From Streptomyces phaeoluteigriseus (GTDB taxonomy: Bacteria > Actinomycetota > Actinomycetes > Streptomycetales > Streptomycetaceae): 64,000 nucleotides of DNA. Location of the stretch: NCBI RefSeq assembly GCF_001896135.2, contig NZ_MPOH02000011.1, positions 427,860 to 491,859 on the forward strand, read 5' to 3'. This document shows positions 45,742-56,000 of this stretch, in pieces (positions within the stretch are counted from its first letter, which is position 1; every line of letters begins with the position of its first letter). A program made the position numbers and the translations under genes. The notes below the pieces were generated by a model. The model saw nothing but the letters and a program-made list of their open reading frames with translations. It was not told the origin of the DNA and made no database searches.

Positions 45742-46599
45742 TCACGCGGGCTTCAGCTCCTGCCGCTGCCGTCCCAGCCCATCGATCTCCAGCTCGACGA
45801 CGTCCCCCGCCCGCAGGTACGGCTTCGGCTCGGGCTGCCCGAAGGCGACGCCCGCCGGTGTCCCCGTGTTGATGACGTCACCGGGGTGGAGGACCATGAA
45901 CTGGCTGACGTAGCGGACGACCTCGCCCACGGGGAAGATCTGGTCGGCGGTCGTCCCGTCCTGCTTCGGCTCGCCGTTGACCCAGAGCCGCAGCCCCAGC
46001 GCCTGCGGGTCGGGCACCTCGTCGGCCGTCACGAGCCAGGGGCCGAGCGGGTTGAACGTCTCGCAGTTCTTGCCCTTGTCCCACGTGCCGCCCCGGTCCA
46101 TCTGGAACTCCCGCTCGGAGACGTCGTGCGCGACGGCGTACCCGGCGACATGCGCGAGCCCCTCCTCCGCCGACTCCAGGTAGCGGGCGGTACGGCCGAC
46201 GACGACCGCCAGCTCCACCTCCCAGTCGGTCTTCGTGGACCCGCGCGGCACGAGCACGGTGTCGTACGGCCCGACGACCGTGTCCGCCGCCTTGAAGAAG
46301 ACGACGGGCTCGGCGGGCGCCGCGGACCCCGTCTCGCGGGCGTGGTCGTGGTAGTTCAGCCCGATGCACACGACCTTGCCGATCCGGCCGACCGGCGGTC
46401 CGACGCGCAGCCCGGTCGCGTCCAGCACGGGCAGCTCGCCGGACGCACCGGCGGTACGGATCCGGCCGAGCGCCTCGTCGTCGGCGAGCAGCGCGCCGTC
46501 GATGTCGTCGACGAGGCCCGAGAGGTCCCGCAGGGTCCCCTGGGCGTCGAGCAGCGCGGGACGCTCCGCACCCGCCGTACCGACTCGCAGCAGCTTCAT
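45742..46599 (-). CDS. Fumarylacetoacetate hydrolase-family protein
   Basis: A 285-residue metal-dependent hydrolase/decarboxylase. The family core is present: VVCIGLNYHDHARETGS, EPVVFFKAADTVVGPYD, TDWEVELAVVVGRTARYL with the metal-binding acidic residues, and QDGTTADQIFPVGEVVRYVS. It likely cleaves a beta-diketone-type or ureidoglycolate-like substrate. ATG 46599 is preferred over a GTG two codons upstream because GAGGGAG is correctly spaced. A perfect palindrome lies 49-72 bp upstream. Confidence 0.9.
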   Translation of the reverse strand: MKLLRVGTAGAERPALLDAQGTLRDLSGLVDDIDGALLADDEALGRIRTAGASGELPVLDATGLRVGPPVGRIGKVVCIGLNYHDHARETGSAAPAEPVVFFKAADTVVGPYDTVLVPRGSTKTDWEVELAVVVGRTARYLESAEEGLAHVAGYAVAHDVSEREFQMDRGGTWDKGKNCETFNPLGPWLVTADEVPDPQALGLRLWVNGEPKQDGTTADQIFPVGEVVRYVSQFMVLHPGDVINTGTPAGVAFGQPEPKPYLRAGDVVELEIDGLGRQRQELKPA

Positions 46600-46647
46600 G
46601 ATCACAATCTCCCTCGATCGCGGCGCGCCCGCCGACGGGTGCAGCCG

Positions 46648-46671
46648 TCGGAGGACCGGTCGATCCTCCGA
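46648..46671. promoter_or_regulatory. Inverted repeat upstream of the FAH gene
   Basis: TCGGAGGA (46648-46655) and TCCTCCGA (46664-46671) are perfect inverted copies separated by eight bases. It may be an operator for the FAH-family gene or a terminator for the upstream insertase gene; the short arms and long loop favour an operator. Confidence 0.4.
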
Positions 46672-46737
46672 TCTGGGCGTCCACTCCGCAAGACCCGGTT
46701 CACGTACTGGACCGTCACCAGGCCTCGCACGGCCGCG

Positions 46738-47451
46738 TCACCTGTAGAGCGCCGCGCGCTCGACCACGCTCCAGGCCGTGCTGGTGACGACGTACAGGGC
46801 GGCGGCCAGCGGTACGACGGCGACGGTGACGAGGGTGAAGAAGGACAGGAACGGCATCACCTTGGTGACCGCGCCCAGGCCGGGCGTCCCCTCCCCCACC
46901 GTCGCCGCGTTCGCGGCCATCGTGCGCCGGGAGAGGCGGTAGCCGAAGGTGGCGACGGCCGCGACGACGGCGAACAGCGCGAGGTAGACGAGCCCGGCCC
47001 CGCCGAACATCCCGCCCGCGGCGAGGGCGTCGGTCCAGCGGTCGCCGAGGGGCGCGTCGAGGAGCTGGTGGGTGAGCAGGCCGTTGGTCTCGCCGCCGAT
47101 CGTGGAGTGCGAGAAGACGTAGTAGAGGAGGAGGAAGGCGGGCGCCTGGAGCAGGCTGGGCAGGCAGCCGGACAGCGGGGAGACCTTCTCCTCGGCGTGC
47201 AGTTCCAGCACGGCCCGCTGGAGCTTCTCCGGGTCGCGGGCGTGCTTGCCGCGCAGTTCGGCGATCCGCGGCTGGAGCGCGGCCCGCGCCTTCTGGCCGC
47301 GTGCGGCGGCCCGCGACAGGGGGTGGACGAGCAGCCGTACGAGCGCGGTGAACCCGATGATCGCGGCGGCGGCCGCGGAGGCGTGGAAGAGGGGTTCGAG
47401 CAGGTCGGCGAACCGCTCGACGAGGTGGACGAAGAGTGAGAAGACGGACAT
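46738..47451 (-). CDS. YidC/Oxa1-family membrane protein insertase
   Basis: A 237-residue polytopic membrane protein. The start MSVFSLFVHLVERFADLLEP, the conserved Arg region LVRLLVHPLSRAAARGQKAR, and the segments CLPSLLQAPAFLLLYYVFSH and LYVVTSTAWSVVERAALYR are typical. This short form lacks the long C-terminal tail of the YidC encoded near rpmH, so it is an additional insertase, as is common in Streptomyces. ATG 47451 with GGAGG upstream was chosen; an in-frame extension was ignored. It is preceded on the same strand by a small membrane protein, probably co-transcribed. Confidence 0.88.
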   Translation of the reverse strand: MSVFSLFVHLVERFADLLEPLFHASAAAAAIIGFTALVRLLVHPLSRAAARGQKARAALQPRIAELRGKHARDPEKLQRAVLELHAEEKVSPLSGCLPSLLQAPAFLLLYYVFSHSTIGGETNGLLTHQLLDAPLGDRWTDALAAGGMFGGAGLVYLALFAVVAAVATFGYRLSRRTMAANAATVGEGTPGLGAVTKVMPFLSFFTLVTVAVVPLAAALYVVTSTAWSVVERAALYR

Positions 47452-47550
47452 GGGTGCGGAGCCTCCGGGGGTCTCGTCGTGCCGGGACATGGGTACGGCG
47501 GCATGACGGCCCGCGCGGAGCACGGAGTTGGGGTCTGTTGCTGGCGTGCC

Positions 47551-47876
47551 CTACGCGACGGCCGTCGGGAGGGCGTGTCCCGGTGCCCTGGGCCGCGGCC
47601 GTCCTGAGGCGTCGGGATCGCGCTGCGGCAGGAAGGCCGTACGGCGGTCACGGTCGCGGATGGCCGTACGCACCGGGTGCGGGGGACGGCGGGGGCGCTG
47701 CGCGCGGCGGCGAGCGAGCAGACGGCGAGGGCGGCACCGGCGGCGGCGGTCGCGGCGAGGGCGACGGTCGCGGAGAGGCTGCCCGCGTCGAGCAGGGCGA
47801 GCCCGAGGACGGCGAGGAGCAGGGCGACGCCGGGCCATCGGCGGAGCAGGGGGGTGCGGAGCATGGTGCGGATCAC
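47551..47876 (-). CDS. Small DUF6412-like membrane protein, frameshifted in this sequence
   Basis: From the GTG at 47876 (GGAGGAGG upstream) the protein reads TPLLRRWPGVALLLAVLGLA and a second hydrophobic segment, then APAVPRTR. The conserved end VRTAIRDRDRRTAFLPQRDP and the stop at 47551 are in another frame. One missing base near 47680 joins them into about 108 residues. The pattern and the position upstream of a short YidC match the DUF6412 family; a function in membrane protein insertion is only inferred from the pairing. Confidence 0.65.
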
Positions 47877-48038
47877 CGCCTCCTCCTCCCCTGTTCACGG
47901 TGTTGCGTGCCGGTTCATGGTGTCGCATGCCGGTTCTGGCGTCGCGTGCCGGTTCTGGCGTCGCGGCCGCGTGCGGTTGTCGCTGTCCTTGTTCGGTTAT
48001 ACCCGAACGGGCCGGGGGGCGTGGGCGAGGGGCCCTCT

Positions 48039-48833
48039 CTACGCCGCCCGGCCACGCACCTCCACCAGCTTCCCCCACACCACCAGGCGGTAGCGGGAGG
48101 TGTACGCGGGGGTGCAGGTGGTGAGGGTGAGGTAGTGGCCGGGGTCGTCGTAGCCGCGGCCGGGGACGGTGAGGGAGCGGGGGACCGGCCGGATCACGCC
48201 GGTGTCGCCGGGTGAGGTCTGGGCGAGGACGACGTCGACGGCGTACGTGTAGGTCGCGTCCGCCGTCTCGACGACGATCGTGTCCCGGCGCTGGAGCCGG
48301 TCGAGGTGGCGGAACGGCTCGCCGTGGGTGTTGCGGTGCCCGGCGAGGGCGAAGTTGCCTTCCTGGCCGGGCTGTTGGGTGTGGGCGTAGTGACCGACGT
48401 AACCGTTGTCGAGAACCTTCCGCTTGCTGGTGCCCTCGGCGACGGGGGCGCGGACGCCGAGGCGGGGGATTTCGAGGACGGCGTACGCCTGGGAGGGCGC
48501 GGGCCGGGCCACGGGGGGTCGCGGGCCGGAGGTGACGGGGGTCGACGGCGTCTCCGGCCACCTGGTGACCTGCCCGGGAGGGTCGGTGTCCGGCATGGCC
48601 CCCCAGTCGCCGCCGGCATCGGCGCCCCACTGCCGCTCCAGGGCCTCCACTTCGCGCTCGGCGCCCTCGCGGGCCTCGCGGTTGGTCCACCACAGCTGAT
48701 GGACGACGAGGAGCAGCCCCAACAGCCCCGCCGTGACGAGCAGTTCGGCTCCGGTCCACAGTGTGCGCCGCTGCCGCAGGCGACGCCTCTCGCGCCGCCG
48801 CCGTACGCCGTGGTGCACGACGGGTCGCCGCAC
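48039..48833 (-). CDS. Class E sortase
   Basis: A 264-residue sortase. An Arg-rich cytoplasmic start and a signal-anchor (LWTGAELLVTAGLLGLLLVV) precede the core: YAVLEIPRLGVRAPVAEGT, the His in FALAGHRNTHGEPF, the Cys in HYLTLTTCTPAYTSRYRLVV followed by the catalytic Arg. TLTTC and TPxYTSxxR are class E signatures; these enzymes prefer LAxTG substrates such as chaplins. The GTG at 48833 has GAAGGAGGTG upstream. The nearest candidate substrate is the LAxTG protein at 41396. Confidence 0.93.
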   Translation of the reverse strand: MRRPVVHHGVRRRRERRRLRQRRTLWTGAELLVTAGLLGLLLVVHQLWWTNREAREGAEREVEALERQWGADAGGDWGAMPDTDPPGQVTRWPETPSTPVTSGPRPPVARPAPSQAYAVLEIPRLGVRAPVAEGTSKRKVLDNGYVGHYAHTQQPGQEGNFALAGHRNTHGEPFRHLDRLQRRDTIVVETADATYTYAVDVVLAQTSPGDTGVIRPVPRSLTVPGRGYDDPGHYLTLTTCTPAYTSRYRLVVWGKLVEVRGRAA

Positions 48834-49164
48834 GGGGCACCTCCTTCGCCGGGGCCGCCCGCACCATAAGCGCGCGGCCGCGAGGTCTCCAGACCCGTGC
48901 CCGAGCCGACCGCGCCGACCGACTGCCCAGGGCTCCTTCTGTTCGTCCCCTCGAACCTTCCTCCACAGGTTGGAGAAAGGGGTGTCAGAACTCTCGACAA
49001 GACCACGCGCCGCCCTCGATGCTTCGTGACGCGCTCAAGAATTCACGTTCCCGCACGAGCTACGAGTGGCGGACCCCGGCCGGGACGGCCGGCCCGCACT
49101 CGGTCACGGACACCGCCGGTCGGGACGGCCGACGGCGTCCTCAGTCGAGTGAAGCGGAGAAGTC
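48834..49164. other. Divergent intergenic region, no gene seen
   Basis: A 331-bp gap between the divergent class E sortase and GH30 genes. It should hold both promoters. A slightly AT-richer stretch lies around 48960-49050 (containing TTGGAGAAA and AAGAATTCACG). I could not assign hexamers or operators with confidence. Confidence 0.5.
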
Positions 49165-50638
49165 ATGATCCGACGCAGAACCCTGCTGGCGGCCACGGGC
49201 GGCGCCCTCCTCGGCACGGGCCTGGCCGCGGGCACGGCCCACGCCGACGCGACGATCGGCGTCAATCCGGCGACCAAATACGGCAGTTGGGAAGGCTGGG
49301 GCACCTCCCTCGCCTGGTGGGCGAACGTCTTCGGCGCCCGCGACGACTTCGCCGACATCTTCTTCACGACCAAGTCGGTCGCGTACGGCGGCCGGACGCT
49401 TCCCGGTCTCGGCATGAACATCGCCCGCTACAACCTGGGCGCGTGCAGCTGGAACAGCGTGGGCGGCCAGTCGATGGCGGTCTCCCCCAACATCCCCGCG
49501 TTCAAGCAGATCGAGGGCTTCTGGCAGGACTGGAACAACGAGGACCCGGCCTCCTCCGCGTGGAACTGGTCGGCGGACGCCAAGCAGCGGGCGATGCTGA
49601 CGAAGGCGACGGCGCGGGGCGCCACGACCGAGCTGTTCGCCAACTCCCCCATGTGGTGGATGTGCCAGAACCACAACCCCTCGGGCGCGGCGGGCGGCGG
49701 CAACAACCTCCAGACGTGGAACTACCGCCAGCACGCCTCCCACCTGGCCGCCGTCGCCCTCCGCGCCAAGAACAACTGGGGCGTGAACTTCGCCACGGTC
49801 GACCCCTTCAACGAGCCGTCCTCGTCCTGGTGGACGGCGACCGGCACCCAGGAGGGCTGCCACATGGACTCCACGGTCCAGGCGGCCGTACTGCCGTACA
49901 TGCGCAGCGAGTTGGACAAGCGCGGCCTGACCGGCACCCGTATCTCCGCCTCGGACGAGACGAGTTACGACCTGTCGCGCACGACGTGGAACTCCTTCGG
50001 CGCGTCCACGAAGGCCCTGGTGGACCGGGTCAACGTGCACGGCTACCAGGGTTCGGGCGGCCGCCGGGACCTGCTGTACACGGACGTGGTGACAACGTCC
50101 GGCAAGCCCTTGTGGAACTCCGAGACCGGCGACAACGACGGCACCGGCCTCTCCATGGCGAAGAACCTGCTCTACGACTTCCGCTGGCTGCACCCGACGG
50201 CCTGGGTGTACTGGCAGGTCATGGACCCGTCGACGAACTGGGCGATGATCGCGTACGACGCGGCCACCCTCCAGCCCGGCGCGGTCACCACGAAGTACTA
50301 CGTGATGGCCCAGTTCAGCCGCCACATCCGCCCCGGCATGACGATCCTCGACACCGGCGTCAGCTATGCCGTCGCCGCCCTACGACCAGGCGGCGCGCCG
50401 CCTGGTCGTGGTCGCCGCGAACACGGCGACGACGGCCCAGACCCTGACCTTCGACCTCTCCCGCTTCTCCACCGTGACCGGCGGCTCCGGCGGCCTGGTC
50501 CCGCGCTGGAACACGGTGACGTCGGGCGGCGACCTCTACACGGCCCGCTCGGACACGTACCTCTCCGGCAAGACGGTGAGCGTGCCGTTCGCGGCGGGCG
50601 CGGTGCAGACGCTGCAGATCGACGGGGTGACGATCTAG
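49165..50638 (+). CDS. Secreted GH30-type endo-beta-1,6-galactanase, frameshifted near the 3' end
   Basis: About 491 residues after repair. A Tat signal (MIRRRTLLAATGGALLGTGL) leads to a (beta/alpha)8 domain: GSWEGWGTSLAWWANVFGAR, LFANSPMWWMCQNHNPSG, the acid/base Glu in ATVDPFNEPSSSWW and the nucleophile Glu in KPLWNSETGDNDGT. These mark the family of galactan endo-1,6-beta-galactosidases described from Streptomyces. The C-terminal beta domain (AARRLVVVAANTATTAQTLT, ending LQIDGVTI) is in another frame; the switch is at about 50378-50385, where one base is extra or two are missing. In the unrepaired frame the protein would run on as nonsense to 50967. Confidence 0.85.
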
Positions 50639-50658
50639 GGGCGCCCGCTTCGCGCCCC
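50638..50658 (+). terminator. Stem-loop after the GH30 gene
   Basis: GGGGCGC (50638-50644) pairs with GCGCCCC (50652-50658) right at the stop codon; the loop is seven bases. Confidence 0.55.
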
Positions 50659-50747
50659 CGGGCCGCAGGCCGGGCTCCTCGCCTCTCCCCCTCCCCTGGC
50701 CTGCGGCTATCTCCTCTTCGTCACCGGTCGGCAGTACGGTGTCACCC

Positions 50748-51764
50748 ATGCGCCCCGACACGCCTGCCGAGAACGTCGACCACACCGCCGAAGCGGCACG
50801 CCTGGAGCGGACCGCCGGCCTGTATCCCGAGGACGCCGAGGCCCTGCTGCTCCAGGCCGCGGCCCACCTGGAACTGTCCGGCGACCGCCCCGCCGCGACG
50901 ACCCTCTACGACCGCCTGCTGTCGTCCCCGGCCGTCCTGGACGCCCCGCACCTGGTCCGCGCCCTGAAGGCCTCGAACCTGTGGGAGTACGGCCACGAGG
51001 CCGAGGCCCGCGCGATCATCGACGGCATCCGCGCGGCCGCCCCGCGCGACCCGGCCCCCTGGGTGATCGTCGCGGAGTCCCTGGAGTCCCACGACGAGCT
51101 GGAAGCGGCGGAGGCGACGTTCACGGAGGCGGCCCGGCTGCTGCTGACGGACGTACCGGAACCGCCGTACGCCACACACCCCGTCCTCTTCGGCCGCCAC
51201 CGCGTCCGCCGCATGCTGGGCGCGCCACACGACGACTGGGACGCCCTCGCCGACGCCGTGAACACGTCCCCGGTCTCCCTCGACGAACTCCACGACCCGA
51301 AGCGGGTGTGGTCCCTCGGCTCGGAGAACCCGGCGGAACTGGAGGCCGAGATCTCCCGCCTCCGCGCCGAGCTGGGCACCTTCCGCGAGGCCCTCTCCCG
51401 CCCCTTCCCGGTCGCCGTCCTGCACTGGCCGGCGGGCGAACTGGCGGAGCTGGTGTCGGCCTACCCCACCCTCGCGGACGAGTACCCCTCCCACGAGACC
51501 CACCTCGCGGTGATAGAGGCATCCCTGCGCGAACTGTCCGCCTCCGGCACGGGCAACCTGGGCATCGTGACGGGAACGGTCCCGTCCTACGAGGCCTTCG
51601 CCGCCTCGGAGGGCACCTCTCCGGGCGACCCCGACCTGCTCCCCCAGTACGCGACGACGCTGGCGGCGAGGGGGAGGGCGGCGGCTTGGCCGCCGGAGCG
51701 GGGGGGTGCTTGTTGGTGTGGGGCCGGGGTGGCTTATGGGGGGTGTCACGGGGTGGATGCCTGA
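50748..51764 (+). CDS. TPR-like protein with C-terminal SEC-C zinc motif
   Basis: A 338-residue soluble protein. Helical repeats of tetratricopeptide type fill the first half (LEYRLYPEDAEALLLQA-like segment at about 20-40; ASNLWEYGHEAEARAIIDGI). The C-terminus has PERGGACWCGAGVAYGGCHG, the SEC-C motif (CxCGxGxxYxxCHG) that binds zinc in SecA and in many unrelated proteins. Similar SEC-C/TPR proteins are common in Streptomyces without an assigned role. ATG 50748 is used; a GTG three codons earlier is possible. It is the last gene with typical high-GC codon use before the lower-GC accessory stretch. Confidence 0.8.
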   Translation: MRPDTPAENVDHTAEAARLERTAGLYPEDAEALLLQAAAHLELSGDRPAATTLYDRLLSSPAVLDAPHLVRALKASNLWEYGHEAEARAIIDGIRAAAPRDPAPWVIVAESLESHDELEAAEATFTEAARLLLTDVPEPPYATHPVLFGRHRVRRMLGAPHDDWDALADAVNTSPVSLDELHDPKRVWSLGSENPAELEAEISRLRAELGTFREALSRPFPVAVLHWPAGELAELVSAYPTLADEYPSHETHLAVIEASLRELSASGTGNLGIVTGTVPSYEAFAASEGTSPGDPDLLPQYATTLAARGRAAAWPPERGGACWCGAGVAYGGCHGVDA

Positions 51765-51868
51765 CACCCCAGCTTTCGATTGAGGGAAGCCGGTGACCGG
51801 AGCCGTCGTCTGGGAAGTGCCCCAGATCGCCGGCTCCAGCCCTGCATTACTCCCAGGCCGCCGATGCG

Positions 51869-52915
51869 TTACTGCGGTGAACCCAATTCACGATTGCGCC
51901 AGTAGTCCCGGTGGTAGCGCAGGTATTCCGGGTGGACCTTATGCCCCTTTTCCACCTTAAGGTTCGTCCGAAGGGCTGTGCCAAACAGAGCCGCTCGCAC
52001 AACTATCGACCAGTCCGTTTCGATGAGGACTGCGCCGATATCTAGCCGTACATGACAGTTGGGGCAGAGGCAGAGGATGTTCGGCTCAACGTCGGGTCCG
52101 CGATGAGGCTTACCCAGGGGCCGTATGTGCGCACCTTCGCTGTAAGGCTTACCGTCCGGCCCTTCCAGCCGGAGGCCGCACATCTGACACTCCCCCTCGT
52201 AGAGCTTCTTAATGCGCTTCACCGCAGCCGTATCTCGGACTAGACGCCGGACCCGCATGCTCCGCGTGAGCGGAAATTTCTCCTCGCTACCCTCGTCCGC
52301 CGAAGGGTCACCGTCCTGCTCCTGCCCCTGAGGTGTGGACCTCTGCTCCCCCAGGTCTTCCAATGCTTGGAGAACCTGTTGCTCAAGGTCGGTCTGCACC
52401 TGGAGATGGTCTGGCAACCGCTCCAAATCGAACTGGCAGATGCGAATCTCCGAACCGTCCGGGGCCGGAGATTTCGAGATCGCGTCACGCACGGCTGTGA
52501 TCTTGTACAGACCGTCGTACCGGTAGCCATCACCCTTGCTTGGGGAGTACCGCTCATCCCCCTCGTACCCGCGGATCACGCGAATGCGATAACCCCGCTC
52601 ATAACTCCGCAACAGGGCCGCATTGTCCCGGTATGACCAAGACTGGCTACGGAGAAGCTTTTTCGTCTTCGGATCTTTGTCGACACCGGGCGAGGCTCCC
52701 GTGTAGCGGATCGTGTCCCACTCATCCTCGTCGTCCTCGTAGCCCCCGTGGAGGACGATTGCGTCCCCCACTCGCAGACCATCCTCACCCGAGGCCCAAG
52801 AGATGCCCCGCTGGTTGTCTCTGTGCAGCTTCGCCTGCTGGACCACCTTGCGACTGGCGAAGACGGCACCCACAGGGACGCCTCGCACATGCCCGCCAAC
52901 CCGTTCGATTTCCAT
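51869..52915 (-). CDS. SRA (YDG)-HNH endonuclease, probable modification-dependent restriction enzyme
   Basis: A 348-residue protein. Residues about 1-160 form an SRA/YDG domain (GHVRGVPVGAVFASRKVVQQ, AIVLHGGYEDDEDEWDTIRY, GYRYDGLYKI), which flips out and reads 5-methylcytosine in its relatives. After an acidic linker comes an HNH nuclease with two Cys pairs: YEGECQMCGLRLEG, SEGAHIRPLGKPHRG, NILCLCPNCHVRLDIG. SRA-HNH enzymes of actinobacteria, such as McrA-like proteins, cut modified DNA. ATG 52915 was chosen over a TTG six codons upstream. It is divergent from the helicase at 53076. Codon use is less GC-rich than in the neighbours, suggesting acquisition. Confidence 0.88.
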   Translation of the reverse strand: MEIERVGGHVRGVPVGAVFASRKVVQQAKLHRDNQRGISWASGEDGLRVGDAIVLHGGYEDDEDEWDTIRYTGASPGVDKDPKTKKLLRSQSWSYRDNAALLRSYERGYRIRVIRGYEGDERYSPSKGDGYRYDGLYKITAVRDAISKSPAPDGSEIRICQFDLERLPDHLQVQTDLEQQVLQALEDLGEQRSTPQGQEQDGDPSADEGSEEKFPLTRSMRVRRLVRDTAAVKRIKKLYEGECQMCGLRLEGPDGKPYSEGAHIRPLGKPHRGPDVEPNILCLCPNCHVRLDIGAVLIETDWSIVVRAALFGTALRTNLKVEKGHKVHPEYLRYHRDYWRNRELGSPQ

Positions 52916-53075
52916 TCGCCCATACTTGAGCAAGCCTGATCAATGTTGTCAAACCCCTTTCAGTTACAGCCGGGTTGGGGCTGCGAAGACTCGCCATACG
53001 GGACCACTTCGGTCCTCGATGTCACAGCCCTCTGTTAGACATGAGCCAGTTGCCCGAGCGATCAAGGGAGCTCGC

Positions 53076-56000
53076 ATGTCTGAGCTGGAGGACCTGTCCC
53101 ACCCCGTCTCGGGCCTGTACGAGCAACTGATCACTCTGCGCTTCGAGCAGAAGCTCAACGAGCTCGCCCAGCTTGGTTGGCACCCGGTGAGCGACCCCGT
53201 CGGGCCCGAGTCGGTCCCCCATGTGCTCGCTCGGCACGTCTCTCGCACCGTGCAGCAGGTGTTGCGGAACCTACCTGCGGGTGATCGCGTGCACGCCGCG
53301 AACCACATCCTGGAGTCCATCAGCACACTTGAGGGCGCACAGGAATGGGTGGACCTTGTCGCCGAAGGTCCTCGACAGCTCTTGGCTATGACGCAGCAGG
53401 AAGCACCAGGAGTGTTTGCCGTACGGCCCGGCATCCCACTCTCGGACACTGCGCTCCTCACTAACGCCCCCGAAGACCCCAGTCTCGGTTTCGAACTACG
53501 GGCGGAGTTGGCGACCGCTGACCAGGTGGACCTCTTGTGCGCCTTCGTCAAATGGCACGGACTGCGGGTCATAGAGCGTTCCTTGCAAGCAGCCAACGCA
53601 CGGAACGTACCGATACGGGTCCTGACCACTACATACATCGGCGCCACCGAGCGACGAGCCCTGGACCGCTTGGTGCGAGACTTCAACGCTGAGGTCAAGG
53701 TCAACTACGAGACGCGGTCGACTCGGCTACACGCCAAGGCATGGCTGTTCCGTAGAAGGAGCGGCTACGACACGGCATACGTCGGCAGTTCGAACCTATC
53801 GAAAGCGGCACTCCTCGACGGGCTGGAATGGAATGTGCGCCTGTCCTCTGTAGCTACGCCCGATGTCCTGCGGAAGTTCGAGGCAACGTTCGAGTCGTAC
53901 TGGAGTGACCCCACCTTCGAGATGTACGACCCCGACACTGACGGCAGCCGTCTCCAGGAGGCGCTGGCTGTAGCGGGCGGCGCACCCTCAGCGGACCGAC
54001 CCATCACCTTGTCGGGCTTCGAGGTACGGCCGTATCCGTATCAGCGCGACATGCTCGAGCGCCTTGACGTCGAGCGTGAGGTACACGATCGGCACCGCAA
54101 CCTCCTGGTAGCCGCAACGGGCACAGGCAAGACCGTCATGGCGGCTCTCGACTACAAGCGCCTCCGTCAGAGGCATGGCCGTGATCTGAGCCTTCTCTTC
54201 GTCGCTCACCGTAAGGAGATCTTGCAGCAGTCTCTGCGTACCTACCAAGAAATCCTGCTTGACGCGAACTTCGGCGAGTCCCTCTTCAGTGGCGAAATTC
54301 CGGAGCGCTGGACACACGTCTTCGCCAGTGTTCAGTCACTCAATGCGCGGGCACTAGATCGCCTTGATCCAGACCACTTCGACGTCATCGTGATCGACGA
54401 GTTCCACCACGGTACCTCACCGACGTATCGGAAGATCATCGATCACTTCCAGCCGTTGGAGTTGCTCGGCCTGACTGCCACGCCCGAACGCATGGACGGG
54501 AAGAACATTCAGGGCGAGTTTTTTGACGGACGCATTGCCGCCGAAATGCGGCTGTGGGAGGCACTGGACAACGAACTTCTCTGCCCCTTCCACTACTTCG
54601 GCATAAGCGACAACACTGACTTGAGCGCTGTGGAGTGGAAGCGCGGGGCATATGATGCGAGCGCACTGAGCAACGTCCTCGCAGCCAACAAGGTTCGCGC
54701 GGGCCTCGTCGTGCAGGCTGTTCAGGAGAAGGTGTCAGACCCCAACCATATGCGGGCATTGGGATTTTGTGTCTCGGTCGCTCACGCACACTTCATGGCG
54801 GAGTCTTTCCGCTCAGCTGGCTTCAAAGCCGTCGCCGTGTCAGGGGAGACACCGACTGATCAGAGACGGCAGGCGCTGGCGGACCTACAGGCAGGGACCT
54901 TGCAGGTGATCTTCTCAGTCGACCTCTTCAACGAAGGGGTCGACGTCCCCGATGTCGACACCTTGCTCCTACTCCGCCCCACCTCAAGCGCGACCGTGTT
55001 CCTCCAGCAACTTGGCCGGGGGCTTCGTCGCTCCGAGAACAAGGCGGTACTGACCGTGTTGGACTTCATTGGCCAGCACCGCAGGGAGTTCCGTTTCGAG
55101 AACCAGTTCCGCGCTCTCACCAACCTGACCCGCAAGCGGCTTCTGGACCACCTTGAGCATGACTTCCCGCAACTCCCCTCCGGCTGCGCGATCCTGCTAG
55201 AGGAGAAGGTGAAGCAGCGGATCATCACCAACATCAAGGAGCAGCTCAGCGTCAACGTGGCTACGTTGGCGCGCGAAGTCGCTGACTACGGTGAGGCGCG
55301 TCTCAGCCGCTACCTGGACGAAAGCGGCCGAGACATCAAGGAGGTGTACCGGGGCAGCGGGAATTCCTGGACGGGACTACTGCGCCGCGCCGGCCTGATG
55401 GACCGCGAGGCACCCGAAGGCGAGATTGCACTCCTCAAGCGAGTGCCTGCCTTTCTCCACGTCGACGATCCGCTACGCGTGGAGGCGTACACGCGCATGT
55501 TGGAAGACGATGCCCCTGCCTACAGTGACCTTGACGAGCAGCTGCAGGCATACGCGCGCATGCTGTTCTTCCAGCTCTGGCCGGTGGGCGGTGTGACCAG
55601 AAAGGGCTATGCAAGCTACGACGCGGGGTTTGCCTCTCTTCGGAAACACCGTGCCGTTCGCAGCGAGCTGCGCCAGGTGCTGGAGCACAACCTCGCCCAC
55701 ACCGAGCACGTCCCCATCCCACTCCTCGAGGTGTCGGGTGAGCGTGGCATTCCGTTGACAGTGCATGCCTCATACAGCCGCGAAGAGATCCTGCCCGCAC
55801 TCGGACAGGCCGACATCGAGGCTTTCATGCCGGCCGACTTCCGTGAGGGCGTAAAGTGGTGCGAGTCCATCAAGACCGACGCGCTCCTCATTACCCTGGA
55901 GAAGGACGAGAAGGACTTCTCTCCTCAAACGCGTTACCGTGACTTCGCGCTGAGCGAGACCCACTTCCACTGGGAGTCTCAGAACCAGACCTCGGAAAAG

